Below, piece after piece: positions 27,031 to 35,863 of a stretch of DNA of 64,000 nucleotides. How positions within the stretch are numbered: position 1 is the stretch's first letter; every line of letters starts with the position of its first letter. Source of the stretch: JAIBJN01 sp963839745 (GTDB lineage: Bacteria > Actinomycetota > Thermoleophilia > Gaiellales > Gaiellaceae); the NCBI GenBank assembly GCA_963839745.1, contig CAWIWC010000010.1:558001-622000 (forward strand), given 5' to 3'. A program made the translations under genes and the position numbers. The notes beneath the pieces are model-generated. The model saw only the letters and a list, made by a program, of their open reading frames with translations, was not told the origin of the DNA and searched no databases.

Positions 27031-27833
27031 CGTCCGAGGGTCAGCTCGATGTGCCCGTACGGGGGCCGCGGGTCGGTGTAGACGCGCACGCGCTCGTCCG
27101 CCTCGGACACCTGCGCGGTGTCCCAGAGCCTGTTCTGGCCATCGAACGTGATCTCCGCGACCTCGGGAAATGCGTCGAGCACCTTGACGCCCATCTCGTG
27201 GACGAGCTCCTGGATCGAGGCCGAGTCGAAGGCTGCGAACGTCGCCGTCAGGGAGTCGCGGATCGCCACGCCGTCGGCGCGCGAACCGAAGTCGGTGTTG
27301 CGCCAGTGGACGTCCAGATGGACGAAGAGCGGGCGGTCGCGGGATTCGGGGAGCGTCGTGTACTCGTCCCTGACGAAGCCCTCGAAGGAGCTGCCGGTGA
27401 GCTTCATGAGCTTGAGCCCCTCGCGGCCGCAGCGATGCTGGAGCGTCCCGTCGCGGTCGAGCGCGAGCTCGGCGACGCCGTAGTCGCCCTCGACGCTCTG
27501 GAACGACTGCTCCGAGCGGCGTGCGAACGGCACCTCGCGCGCGGTCAGCTCGATGCGGGCGGCCTGCGGGTACGTGTCCATGAAGCGGCGCGCGAGCAGC
27601 TCGAGGAAGCCCTCGAGCGACGCCTCCTCGTACTCGAGCGCCGTCATGTGGATGAAGTTCTTCATCGAGTCGGTCGCGACCACGACCGTGTTGTCGCCTT
27701 CGGTGTACGAGGGCAGGAACGCCTCGCCGCGCGCAGTCATCCCGACCTCGGCGGCGAACAGCGTGCGGACGCCGTCCGTCCGGTAGACGGAGACGGCCTC
27801 CTTCCCGTAGCCGATCCTCAGGAGCTCCGCCAT
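27027..27833 (-). CDS. Urate oxidase (uricase)
   Basis: 268 residues, the typical length of cofactor-free uricases. Landmarks are the two tunnelling-fold domains with VVVATDSMKNFIHM, LMKLTGSSFEGFVRDEYTTL and ITFDGQNRLWDT. It oxidises urate to 5-hydroxyisourate with O2. It starts at ATG 27833 inside the end of the OHCU decarboxylase gene (16-nt overlap). The order HIU hydrolase, OHCU decarboxylase, uricase gives the whole route from urate to (S)-allantoin. Confidence 0.95.
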   Translation of the reverse strand: MAELLRIGYGKEAVSVYRTDGVRTLFAAEVGMTARGEAFLPSYTEGDNTVVVATDSMKNFIHMTALEYEEASLEGFLELLARRFMDTYPQAARIELTAREVPFARRSEQSFQSVEGDYGVAELALDRDGTLQHRCGREGLKLMKLTGSSFEGFVRDEYTTLPESRDRPLFVHLDVHWRNTDFGSRADGVAIRDSLTATFAAFDSASIQELVHEMGVKVLDAFPEVAEITFDGQNRLWDTAQVSEADERVRVYTDPRPPYGHIELTLGR

Positions 27834-28261
27834 CGGTCCACCGCGATCGCGACGAGCTCGTCGCAGCCGGTGTCGAGCTCTTCCGCGCGTGTGCGCTCGA
27901 GCCGCTCGCGCAGCACCGGGACGATCTGGGCGCGCGGGCGGCGGTTGACGAAGACGACGAAGCGGAAGCCGAAGCGCTCCTCGTAGGCGGCGTTCAGCTC
28001 GGCGAGCTCGGCCATGACCTCGGGATCCTCCTCGGCCGGCGCACCCTGCTCCGCGGCGGAGCGCCCGGTCAGCTTGCGCTCCCCGATCCGAGGATGGTGG
28101 GCGAGCGCCTCGACCCGCTGCTCCTCGGGCAGCCCAGCCAGCACCTCACGCGCGCGGCCGAGCGGGTCCTCCACCTCCGCGAGCGCCTCCACGAAGCGGC
28201 TCCGGGCCTGGAAGAGGTCGGCCAGCTCCTGCACCGTCAGCTTCCGCGGTAGATCGCGCAC
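27818..28261 (-). CDS. uraD: 2-oxo-4-hydroxy-4-carboxy-5-ureidoimidazoline decarboxylase
   Basis: 147 residues of the OHCU decarboxylase family: FQARSRFVEALAE, the HHPRIGERK segment with the catalytic histidine, AAEQGA, LAELNAAYEERFGFRFVV and FVNRRP. It produces (S)-allantoin from OHCU. GTG 28261 lies inside the end of the HIU hydrolase gene, so translation is coupled. Confidence 0.95.
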   Translation of the reverse strand: MRDLPRKLTVQELADLFQARSRFVEALAEVEDPLGRAREVLAGLPEEQRVEALAHHPRIGERKLTGRSAAEQGAPAEEDPEVMAELAELNAAYEERFGFRFVVFVNRRPRAQIVPVLRERLERTRAEELDTGCDELVAIAVDRWRSS

Positions 28262-28527
28262 GAGTAGGGGGCGAGGAGGAGGGGGACGTGGTAGTGGCCG
28301 GGCCCGAGCTCGACCTCGACCTCGACGCGCCGGAAGAACGGCGAGCTGGGGTGGAAGACGAGCCGGTACGCGCCCGGGCCGAGCTCGTCGCCGGCGAGCT
28401 GCGCGATGCGGCCGTCGTCGTCGGTCTCGCCCGAGGCGACGAGGTCGTCGCCGCGGAAGAGCTCGACCGTGACGCCGCGGGCGGGCTCGCCGCGGCCGGT
28501 GTCCAGGACGTGCGTGGAGATGCTCAC
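28237..28527 (-). CDS. uraH: 5-hydroxyisourate hydrolase (transthyretin-like)
   Basis: 96 residues with the family's N-terminal STHVLDTGRGEPA and the diagnostic C-terminal YRGS tetrapeptide. It hydrolyses 5-hydroxyisourate from uricase. The start GTG at 28527 is within helix A of the second repeat element, 5 bases in from the element's edge. It is the first gene of the minus-strand urate operon. No ribosome binding site is present, and the GTG would be paired in the folded leader. Confidence 0.95.
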   Translation of the reverse strand: MSISTHVLDTGRGEPARGVTVELFRGDDLVASGETDDDGRIAQLAGDELGPGAYRLVFHPSSPFFRRVEVEVELGPGHYHVPLLLAPYSCAIYRGS

Positions 28528-28664
28528 GAGCCGCTCCGCGGTTCGTGAGCAGGGGGAGGGTGTGTGAGGGAACCGGGAGGTTCCTTCACTGCATCAAAGA
28601 AGGGGGCACGTGGGGGAAACATGGTTTCCCCCACGAGAACGAGCCACAGGCGAGTGATGCTCAT
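28522..28664. repeat. Structured repeat element, copy 2
   Basis: A 143-bp element: helix A 28522-28534/28538-28550 (13 bp with one G-U, 3-nt loop), helix B 28564-28574/28579-28589, helix C 28609-28620/28624-28635 (perfect 12 bp, ATG loop) and helix D GAGC...AGGCGA...GCTC ending at 28664. Helix A differs in sequence from copy 1 but keeps pairing. Both copies have the same orientation. It occupies the divergent gap between uraH and the aminotransferase. Confidence 0.85.
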
Positions 28665-28677
28665 GTCGCGGGCATCG

Positions 28678-28683
28678 TATTCT
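28678..28683 (+). promoter_or_regulatory. -10 box TATTCT of the aminotransferase gene
   Basis: TATTCT is followed by 6 nt and the GTG at 28690, the leaderless layout seen repeatedly in this window. It lies just outside the repeat element. Confidence 0.6.
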
Positions 28684-28689
28684 TGGCCG

Positions 28690-29979
28690 GTGGACGAGCG
28701 CGAGCGGTTCCTGATCCGCTACGCGGGGTCATTCGCCCCGGAGCCGATCGCGCGCGCCGAAGGAGCGTGGGTCGAGACCGCCTCCGGCAAGCGGATCCTC
28801 GACTTCACCTCGGGCCAGATCTGCTCGACGCTGGGCCACAACCACCCCCGCATCGCCGCGGCCGTCCGCTCCGCGCTCGACGAGGTCGTCCACCTGAACT
28901 CCTGGATGCTCTCGGAGCCGGTGCTGGCGCTCGGCGAGCGGCTCGTCGGCCTCTTCCCGAGCCCGCTCGACCGCGTGCTGCTCCTCAACACCGGCACGGA
29001 GGCGAACGAGGTCGCGCTGAAGATGGCGAAGATGCACACCGGCCGCTGGGAGGTCGTCGGGCTCACGCGCAGCTTCCACGGGCTCCTCTCGGGGATCGCG
29101 TCGGTCAACTTCTCGATGGCGCACGCCGGCTACGGGCCTGTGCTGCCGGGGTCGTTCGCGATTCCGGCGCCGTACGCCTACCGCTGCCCGGTGCGCCACT
29201 GCGACGGCGCCTGCGACTGCACGTGCCTCGAGGTCGGCTTCGAGCTCGTCGACCAGCAGTCGGTCGGCTCGCTCTGCGCGCTCGTCGTCGAGCCGGTGCT
29301 CTCGGCCGGCGGCATCATCGTGCCGCCCGACGGCTACTTCCGGCGGGTGCGCGAGCTGCTCGACGAGCGCGGGATGCTGCTCCTGATGGACGAGGCCCAG
29401 ACGGGCTTCGGGCGCCTCGGGACGATGTTCGGGTTCGAGCACGACGGCGTGGTGCCGGACCTCGTCGGCGTCTCGAAGACGCTCGGCGGCGGCCTGCCGC
29501 TCGCGGCGACGATCACGTCGAGCGCGATCGAGCAGGACTGCTACGACAAGGGCTTCCTCCACGTCACGTCGCACGTCTCCGACCCGCTGCCCGCCGCGGC
29601 CGGCCTCGCGGTGCTGGACGTGATCGCGGAGGAGGGCCTGGTGGAGCGCTCGGCCGCCCGCGGCGAGTACATGCTCGCCCGTCTGCGGGAGCTCCAGGCG
29701 CAGCACGAGCCGATCGGCGACGTCCGCGGCCGCGGGCTCCTCGTCGGCCTCGAGCTCGTCGAGGACCGCGAGACGCGGGCACCGGCGGACGCGCTCGGCG
29801 CCGCCGTGACCCGCGAGTGCTACGAGCGCGGGCTCTCCATGAACATCGTCCGCTCGCAGGCGCACGCGAACTGCTTCCGCATCGCGCCGCCGCTCACTGT
29901 GACGGAGGACGAGATCGACCTCGCGGTCGAGATCATGGACGCTTCGCTTCGTGCTGTGCGCGAGCCTGCGGCCGCCTGA
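28690..29979 (+). CDS. dgdA: Class III aminotransferase, 2,2-dialkylglycine decarboxylase-like
   Basis: 429 residues of the PLP fold-type I, class III group. TGTEANEVALKMAK, LLMDEAQTGFGRLGTMFG and VSKTLGGGLPLA (Schiff-base lysine) are present. The segments ILDFTSGQ, EVVGLTRSFHGL and PGSFAIPAPYAY are close to dialkylglycine decarboxylase, which couples decarboxylation to transamination onto pyruvate. Other class III substrates (beta-alanine, 4-aminobutyrate) are possible. A cysteine-rich stretch near residue 175 (CPVRHCDGACDCTC) is unusual for the family and could bind metal. The start is placed at GTG 28690 from the adjacent -10 box and the family N-terminus. Confidence 0.85.
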   Translation: MDERERFLIRYAGSFAPEPIARAEGAWVETASGKRILDFTSGQICSTLGHNHPRIAAAVRSALDEVVHLNSWMLSEPVLALGERLVGLFPSPLDRVLLLNTGTEANEVALKMAKMHTGRWEVVGLTRSFHGLLSGIASVNFSMAHAGYGPVLPGSFAIPAPYAYRCPVRHCDGACDCTCLEVGFELVDQQSVGSLCALVVEPVLSAGGIIVPPDGYFRRVRELLDERGMLLLMDEAQTGFGRLGTMFGFEHDGVVPDLVGVSKTLGGGLPLAATITSSAIEQDCYDKGFLHVTSHVSDPLPAAAGLAVLDVIAEEGLVERSAARGEYMLARLRELQAQHEPIGDVRGRGLLVGLELVEDRETRAPADALGAAVTRECYERGLSMNIVRSQAHANCFRIAPPLTVTEDEIDLAVEIMDASLRAVREPAAA

Positions 29980-30059
29980 GAAACCGGCCGATCCGGCGAC
30001 ACGGGTACCCTGTAAGCCCCGAGACGCGTTCCGGGGGCCTCCTAGGGAAGGATCTGCGG

Positions 30060-30278
30060 ATGGGGTCGAGCTCAAAGCGACAGACAACGATGGCGAAGAT
30101 GGCGCGCGAGCGCAGGCTGCAGGAAAAGCGCGAGCGCAAGGCGGAGAAGAAGGAAGCGCGGAAGCTGGCGGCCGCCCAAGGTCTGGATCCGGATGCGCCG
30201 ATCGACGAGACCGCACCGGCCGAGCCGGCCGAGGGCGACGTGACGCCCGAAGCGGGCTCCGAGCCCCAGGCCTCCTAG
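30060..30278 (+). CDS. Small basic, lysine/glutamate-rich protein
   Basis: 72 residues beginning MGSSSKRQTTMAKMARERRL. A strongly charged helix (likely coiled coil, residues 10-45) is followed by an acidic proline/alanine tail. The composition suggests RNA or ribosome association, but no family function is known to me. ATG 30060 follows AGGGAAGG by 8 nt, and a TACCCT -10-like box is at 30006-30011. A terminator follows 6 nt after the stop, so this is probably a single-gene transcript. Confidence 0.75.
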   Translation: MGSSSKRQTTMAKMARERRLQEKRERKAEKKEARKLAAAQGLDPDAPIDETAPAEPAEGDVTPEAGSEPQAS

Positions 30279-30283
30279 CCCGC

Positions 30284-30309
30284 CGGGGCGGCTTGCGCCG
30301 CCCCGTTTG
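30284..30309 (+). terminator. Rho-independent terminator
   Basis: A 9-bp perfect GC stem (30284-30292 with 30297-30305), TTGC tetraloop and a TTTGT tail, immediately after the small basic protein gene and before the convergent anti-sigma-like gene. Confidence 0.8.
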
Positions 30310-30320
30310 TCAGCCCGCAG

Positions 30321-31352
30321 TTAGGGGCAGCCGAGGGCACTCGCGTAGGCCTCTTCGACCGTCATCGGCTTGCCCGCTGGGACGGTTCCGTTGGTCTCCA
30401 TAGCTGCGGCGAACTCCCAGACCACCTCGGGGTAGTCGCCTTCCTCGTTCATCTCTTGCAGGACGGGCCACGTTCTCGAGGTCGACATCGCGTCTACCGC
30501 CTCGCGAGCAGCGGCCTCGTCGCCGACGCGGCGGGCGTCCACCCACCGGTCGATCCACGCGCAGGCCACCGTGCCCGTGACCTGTGCGCCCAGCTGATAG
30601 CGATCCCGGACGGCATCGGTCGTCGGGATCGACGTGCGGTCGAACCCGGGCGGCAGCGGGATCCCTGCGAGCATGTCTTCGATGACGTCAGCCTGGCTGG
30701 TCGGCTTGACCACGCTCTCCGGCATCGCCGAGAGCCAGGTGTCGACGTCGACCTCATGGAGGGACGCGAGCACGGCCTTGAACGCGTCGGCGTCGGAGGC
30801 GAGGCCGCGCGCCTCGACGAGGTAGTCGCCGCGCAACCAGAGCGCCACGTAGTCGCTCGTCCCTCGGTAGCGAAACAGGCGCGCCTCGCCATCCGCGGCT
30901 GACGCCGTTCCAAGGTCGTCCAGCTCCGCATCGCGCTTCCCGACGGCCTGCGCATACTCGGAGCCGGGCATCCACTTGATCTCGAGCTCCTGGCCGTCCT
31001 TGGCGAGCGTCATCTCGCCGTAGTCGACGCTGAACTGGTCGGCCCGGGCGATCTCCCAGCCGTCCTCGTCCACGAGGAGGCGAGGAGCAGCCTCGGCGAC
31101 CCGGACCAGGGCCGCCGCCCACGCCTGATCGCTCCCGCTGCCCGTCAGCGTGATGCCGAGGACGACCGCGGCGACGGCGGCGGCGAGGGCGGGGGCCGCG
31201 AGGCCGAGAACCCGCCGACGGCGCCAGCGGCGGGGCCGCCGGGCGCTCGCAAACTCCGCCGTGAGCGATGCCCTGGCCTCCCGGACGACCTCAGGGGTAG
31301 GCCCTCCGGCGTGTGGCCGCGCTTCCTTCAGCAGCTCGATCTCATCTCTCAT
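30321..31352 (-). CDS. Membrane-anchored anti-sigma-like protein
   Basis: About 343 residues. A short cytoplasmic N-terminus with a basic RRPRRWRRRRVL stretch is followed by one membrane helix (LAAPALAAAVAAVVLGITL) and a large extracellular domain with alternating charged/beta segments. Position directly after an ECF sigma gene, with overlapping ends (ATG 31352 inside the sigma gene's last codons), is the usual layout for sigma and anti-sigma. No HxxxCxxC zinc motif is seen, so it would belong to the non-zinc group. Function is inferred from context. Confidence 0.7.
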   Translation of the reverse strand: MRDEIELLKEARPHAGGPTPEVVREARASLTAEFASARRPRRWRRRRVLGLAAPALAAAVAAVVLGITLTGSGSDQAWAAALVRVAEAAPRLLVDEDGWEIARADQFSVDYGEMTLAKDGQELEIKWMPGSEYAQAVGKRDAELDDLGTASAADGEARLFRYRGTSDYVALWLRGDYLVEARGLASDADAFKAVLASLHEVDVDTWLSAMPESVVKPTSQADVIEDMLAGIPLPPGFDRTSIPTTDAVRDRYQLGAQVTGTVACAWIDRWVDARRVGDEAAAREAVDAMSTSRTWPVLQEMNEEGDYPEVVWEFAAAMETNGTVPAGKPMTVEEAYASALGCP

Positions 31353-31952
31353 GGCGTGCACCTCCACGTGCGTGTGCGTTGACCGTCAACGGCTCATTCC
31401 CGAAGCCGGCTAGGAGTTCGCGGAGCGTCCGCCGCGCACGGTTCAGCCTCGACCGGACCGTTCCCAGCGGGATGTCGAGCGCCGCTGCGACCTCCTCGTA
31501 TGTGAGCTCCTCCCAGGCGACCAGGACGACGACGTCGCGGTCGTCGGCCGGCAGCTGCGCAAGAGCGTCGAGGACCTGCGCGCGAGCAGCCGCCGCCGTG
31601 AGGCGGTCGTCGCTTCCGTCGAGCTCGTCGCCGTGCCCGTTCTGCGAGACCACCTCGAGCCGCGCGACGGCGCGGGCATGTCGCGTCTCACCGCGCCAGC
31701 GCTTCAGCATGAGGTTCGTCGCCAGCCGTAGAGCCAGGGGAGGGCGCTCTCGTGCACGGGGCGGAAACGCATGCGTTGCTCGAACGCGATGCGGAAGACT
31801 TCGGCGGCGAGCTCGTCGGCGCCGTCGCGTCCGATGCGCCGTTCCAGGTAGCGGTGGATCGTCGCGAAGTGGCGGTCGAACACCACCCCGAAGACTTCCG
31901 GCTCGTGGGATGCCCGCGCGAGGAGCTGGGCATCGCTGCGCGTCTCCTCCAT
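31342..31952 (-). CDS. ECF-type RNA polymerase sigma factor, one frameshift
   Basis: About 203 residues in two pieces. Region 2 is in the first (VFDRHFATIHRYLERRIG, ELAAEVFRIAFEQR, PWLYG), and region 4 in the second (LPADDRDVVVLVAWEELTYE, AAALDIPLGTVRSRLNRARRTL). The pieces are joined at about 31723, where one base is missing from a WLYG-IATN-like junction. It would direct transcription of a small regulon including itself and the overlapping membrane protein. ATG 31952 is taken as the start. A perfect 8-bp hairpin (31968-31986) lies just upstream. Confidence 0.85.
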
Positions 31953-31967
31953 CAGAGGATCATTCCC

Positions 31968-31986
31968 GAACCCCTGCGAGGGGTTC
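31968..31986 (-). promoter_or_regulatory. Hairpin in the sigma-factor leader
   Basis: GAACCCCT/AGGGGTTC, 8 bp with a 3-nt loop and no T tract, located between the 8-oxoguanine deaminase stop and the sigma-factor ATG 16 nt downstream on the minus strand. It could be a weak terminator or an operator; the sequence does not decide. Confidence 0.4.
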
Positions 31987-31993
31987 ACGGGGC

Positions 31994-33326
31994 TCAGTCC
32001 AGGAAGCGCGCGGCCTGCACGCGATGCGCGGCCGCGATCTCGCGCTCGTCGGCGCGCGCGAGCTGCCCATCGAGCACCGCCGCCTCGCCGCCGACGTAGA
32101 CCCGCTCGGCGCGGTGCGGGCCCGAGAGGATGAGCGCCGCGACCGGATCGTCGGCGCCGCCGAACTGGAGCCCGTCCATGTTCCAGACGGCGAAGTCGGC
32201 GCACTTGCCGGGCTCGAGCGAGCCGAGATCCTTGCGCCCCAGGACCTGAGCGCCGCCGCGCGTGCCGAGCCAGAGAGCCTCCCGCACGGTCATCGCCTCC
32301 GGCCCGCCGCGCCCGCGTGCGACCAGCAGAGCCTGCTTCACGTCGGCCACGAGGTCGCTGCGCTCGTTCGAGGCCGAGCCGTCCACTCCCAGCCCGACCG
32401 GCACCCCGGCCTCGATCATGGCGCGCACAGGGGCTACACCCGTTCCGAGCCGGAGGTTCGACGTCGGGCAGTGCGCGACGCCCGTCCCGGCTCGATCCGA
32501 ACGCCTGCACGTCGGCGGGAGAGAGGTGGACGCAGTGCGCGCACCAGACGTCGCTCGCCAGCCACCCGAGCTGCTCCAGGTACTCGACCGGCCGGCAGCC
32601 GAAGAGGCCCTTGCAGTACTCCTCCTCCTCAACCGTTTCGGCCAGGTGCGTGTGCAGCCGCAGGTCGAGCTTGCGCGCCAGCGCCGCCGACTCGGTCATC
32701 AGCCGCTTCGACACGGAGAAGGGCGAGCAGGGCGCGACGGCGATCTGCGTCCAGGCGCCGGGCCCCTCCTCGTGGAGCGCGTGCAGGCGCTCCGTGTCGG
32801 CCAGCACCGCGTCCATGTCCTCGACAAGGCTGTCGGGCGGGAGCCCTCCATCGGACTCGCCTACGTCCATGGAGCCGCGCGAGGCGACGATGCGGACGCC
32901 CAGCTCGCGCGCGGCCTGGATCTCGGCCTCCACCAGGCCGGTGCGCCCGGGCGGGAAGACGTAGTGGTGGTCGAAGACGGTCGTGCAGCCGCCGAGCACG
33001 AGCTCCGCGAGGCCGGTGCGGGCCGCCGCGTACTCGGCGTCGGCGTCGACACGCCCCCAGAGCGGGTAGAGGGTCTTCAGCCACGTGAAGAGGTCGGCCT
33101 CCTGCGCGCGGGTGCGCGTGAGCGTCTGGTAGAGGTGGTGGTGCGTGTTGACGAGCCCGGGCGTGACCAGCGCGCCGGCGAGGTTCTCGAAGTGCTCGGC
33201 GAAGGGCGGCGGGCCGTCTCCGATCTCGACCACGAACCCGTCCTCGGCCAGGATCCACGCGCCGTCGACCTCGGTGCCCGCGTCGTCCATGGTCACGACG
33301 TAGGCGTTCGAAAACAGCGTCCTCAC
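31994..33326 (-). CDS. 8-oxoguanine deaminase-like amidohydrolase, one frameshift
   Basis: About 444 residues of the TrzN/8-oxoguanine deaminase branch of metal amidohydrolases. Visible are TPGLVNTHHHLYQTLTR (metal histidines), a LYPLWGRV segment as in 8-oxoguanine deaminases, CSPFSVSK, HTHLAET, AHCVHLS and GLGVDGSASNE (catalytic aspartate). It would convert 8-oxoguanine to urate, feeding uricase. The frame breaks near 32494-32498 (one extra base). It starts at GTG 33326, divergent from ppc with only 20 nt between start codons. Guanine or triazine deamination cannot be excluded. Confidence 0.85.
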
Positions 33327-33332
33327 GGGCCG

Positions 33333-33338
33333 TAATCT
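33333..33338 (+). promoter_or_regulatory. -10 box TAATCT of ppc
   Basis: TAATCT ends 8 nt before the ppc ATG at 33347, with no ribosome binding site between, the leaderless pattern of this window. Confidence 0.5.
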
Positions 33339-33346
33339 GTCAGGTC

Positions 33347-35814
33347 ATGGCGACCGACGCGCCGCTCCGACGGGACGTCCGCCTCCTCGGCGACCTGCTC
33401 GGCCGCGTCATGGTCGAGCAGGAGGGAGTGGAGCTGCTGGCGCGCGAGGAGGAGATCCGCCACGTCTCCCGGCGGGCACGCGAGACCGGCGACCCCGACG
33501 TCCGGGCCGAGCTGGCGCAGGCGGTCGCGGCGCTGGATCTCGACCAGCAGACGAAGATCCTCCGCGCCTTCACGCTCTACTTCCAGCTCGCGAACATCGC
33601 CGAGCAGCACCACCGGATCCGCCGTCGCCGCGACGTCGCCCGCGGGGACGGGGCGCCGCGCGAGTCGCTCGCCGACGCCATCGCCCGGCTCCGCGAGGCC
33701 GGCGTCGACGACGAGGCGCTCGCCGCTGCCGCCGCGCACGTCTCGCTCGAGCTCGTCATCACCGCCCATCCCACCGAGGCGACGCGCAGGACGATCCTCC
33801 GCTCGCAGGCCCGGCTCGGAGCGCTGCTCGCCGACCTGGACGCGGGCGAGAGCGTCGAGGAGCGCGCCGCCGAGGAGATCACCGTGCTCTGGCAGACGGA
33901 CGAGGTGCGACCACAGCGGCCGCGCGTCGTGGACGAGATCCGCCACGGCCTGTGGTTCTTCGAGCAGTCCCTCCTGGAGGCGTCCGAGGATCTCGTCGCC
34001 GCCTACCGCGAGGCGGTTCCCGGCGCGTCGCTCCCGCTCTCCTTCGGCACCTGGATCGGCGGCGACATGGACGGGAACCCGAACGCGGGCGCGGAGACCG
34101 TGCGCGAGGCGCTCGCCCGCGGCCGGGCGCTGGCGCTCGCGCGCTATCGCACGGAGGTCCGCGAGCTGGCCGCCGCGCTCGGGCTGACGACGACGCTCGT
34201 CGCGGTCTCCGACGAGCTCCTCGAGTCGATCGCGGGCGACGAGCGCGAGCTCTCGACCTACGCGGAGGAGATCGGCGAGCAGAACCGCGACGAGCCGTAC
34301 CGCCGCAAGCTCTCCTTCGTCTGGTGGCGGCTCGGCAATGACGGCTACCGGCGGGCCGAGGAGCTCCAGGCCGACCTGGACGTCATCGACAGGAGCCTGC
34401 GCGCGAACGAAGGCGGGCGCATCGCCGACGGCCGCCTCGCCGACCTGCGCCGCCGGGTCGAGCTGTTCGGGTTCCACGTCGCGAAGCTCGACGTCCGCTT
34501 CCATGCGGCGGAGCTCGCGGAGCGGTCGGCGCGGGTCGCGGAGGCCCTCGGCGCGGTCGCCGAGGCGCAGGGCCGTCTGGGTGAGCGCGCCGTCGACACG
34601 GTGATCGTCTCCGGCACGGAGTCGGCCGCGGACGTCCTGGCGGCGGTCGATCTGGCCGCTGATGCAGGCGCGCGAGTGTCGCCGGTTCCCCTCTTCGAGA
34701 CGATCCGCGACCTCGGCGAGGCGCCCGCGATCGTCGAGTCGCTGCTCGACGAGCCGCGCTTCGCCGCGCTCGTGGAGGAGCGAGGCCGCCGGCTCGAGGT
34801 CATGGTCGGCTACTCCGACTCGGGCAAGGACGGCGGCTACCTGACGGCGCAGTGGGAGATCTTCCGCGCCCAGGAACGGCTGGCGGCTCTCGCGGACGAG
34901 CGTGGGATCGAGCTGACCGTCTTCCACGGCCGCGGCGGCAGCACGGGGCGCGGGGGAGGGCCCACGCACGCGGCGATCCTCGCCCAGCCCGCCGGCCATC
35001 CGCCCGGCCGGTTGAAGCTCACGGAGCAGGGCGAGACGGTCTCCTTCAAGTACGGGCTGCCCGGGCTCGCATACCGCAACCTGGAGGCGGCGCTGGCCGC
35101 CACGCTCCTGGCCGCGTTCCCCGAGGTCGCCGGCTCACGCCCGCCCGACGGCGCCCGCGAGACCGATCGGGCGCGCTGTCGGCGGACGCGTTCGCCGCCT
35201 ACCGCGCGCTCGTGTGGGAGGACGAGCGCTTCGAGGCGTTCTTCCGTCAGTTCACGCCGATCGAGGAGCTCGCGCTCTTCGAGATCGGCTCGCGACCGGC
35301 GCGGCGGCCGGAGGGCGGCGAGCTCCTGCAGTCGCTCCGCGCCATTCCCTGGGTCTTCGCGTGGACGCAGAACCGCTGCATCCTTCCGGCCTGGTACGGG
35401 TGCGGCACCGCGTTCGCCGGTGCCGACCTCGACGAGCTGCGCCGCCTCTACCGAGGCTGGGCTTTCTTCCGCTCGCTCGTCGAGAACCTCGAGATGACGC
35501 TGGCGAAGTCGAGCCTCGAGATCGCGGCCGGCTACCTCGACCTCGTCGACGACGCGAGCCTGTACGAGCCGATCCGCGCGGAGCACGAGCGGACGGTCGA
35601 CGCGGTCAAGGAGATCGTCGAGGCGCAGGAGCTCCTCGACCGCCACCCGGTCGTCCAGCGCTCCATCCACCTCCGCAATCCCTACGTCGACCCGATGAAC
35701 GCCATCCAGGTCGAGCTCCTCCGCCGCTGGCGAGAGACCGGCGACGAGGAGGTCAAGCGCCCGCTGCTCCGCTCGATCGCGGGGATCGCCGCAGCCCTCC
35801 GCAACACCGGCTAG
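33347..35814 (+). CDS. ppc: Phosphoenolpyruvate carboxylase, one frameshift
   Basis: About 823 residues. Active-site blocks are all present: VITAHPTEATRRT (catalytic histidine), IGGDMDGNPN, GYSDSGKDGGYLTAQWEI, FHGRGGSTGRGGGPTH, AIPWVFAWTQNR, GWAFFRSLVENLEMTLAKS and the C-terminal SIAGIAAALRNTG. It carboxylates PEP to oxaloacetate, an anaplerotic bicarbonate-fixing step that complements CO oxidation. It is shorter than the usual 880-930 residues, mainly in loops. One base is missing between about 35150 and 35175. The gene ends before a bidirectional hairpin. Confidence 0.94.
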
Positions 35815-35833
35815 CCCGCGGCCCCACGAACGT

Positions 35834-35858
35834 CCCAAGTAACAAAGTGTTACTTGGG
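35834..35858. terminator. Hairpin between convergent ppc and coxE, probable bidirectional terminator
   Basis: A perfect 11-bp stem (35834-35844 with 35848-35858) with AAG loop, lying in the 49-bp gap between the ppc and coxE stops. No T tract on either side, so termination efficiency is uncertain, but the position fits a shared terminator. Confidence 0.6.
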
Positions 35859-35863
35859 CTCGG

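Noticed and set aside
31342..31952. Two separate genes in place of one sigma factor
   Set aside because: Region 2 and region 4 of an ECF sigma factor are found in adjacent frames with the expected spacing; one missing base at about 31723 joins them.
31392..31980. Repeated GFGNxPL coding segments in and before the sigma gene (about 31400 and 31960)
   Set aside because: The shared stretch is only about 13 bp, and one copy is outside the likely coding region. Probably coincidence or a small local duplication without clear meaning.
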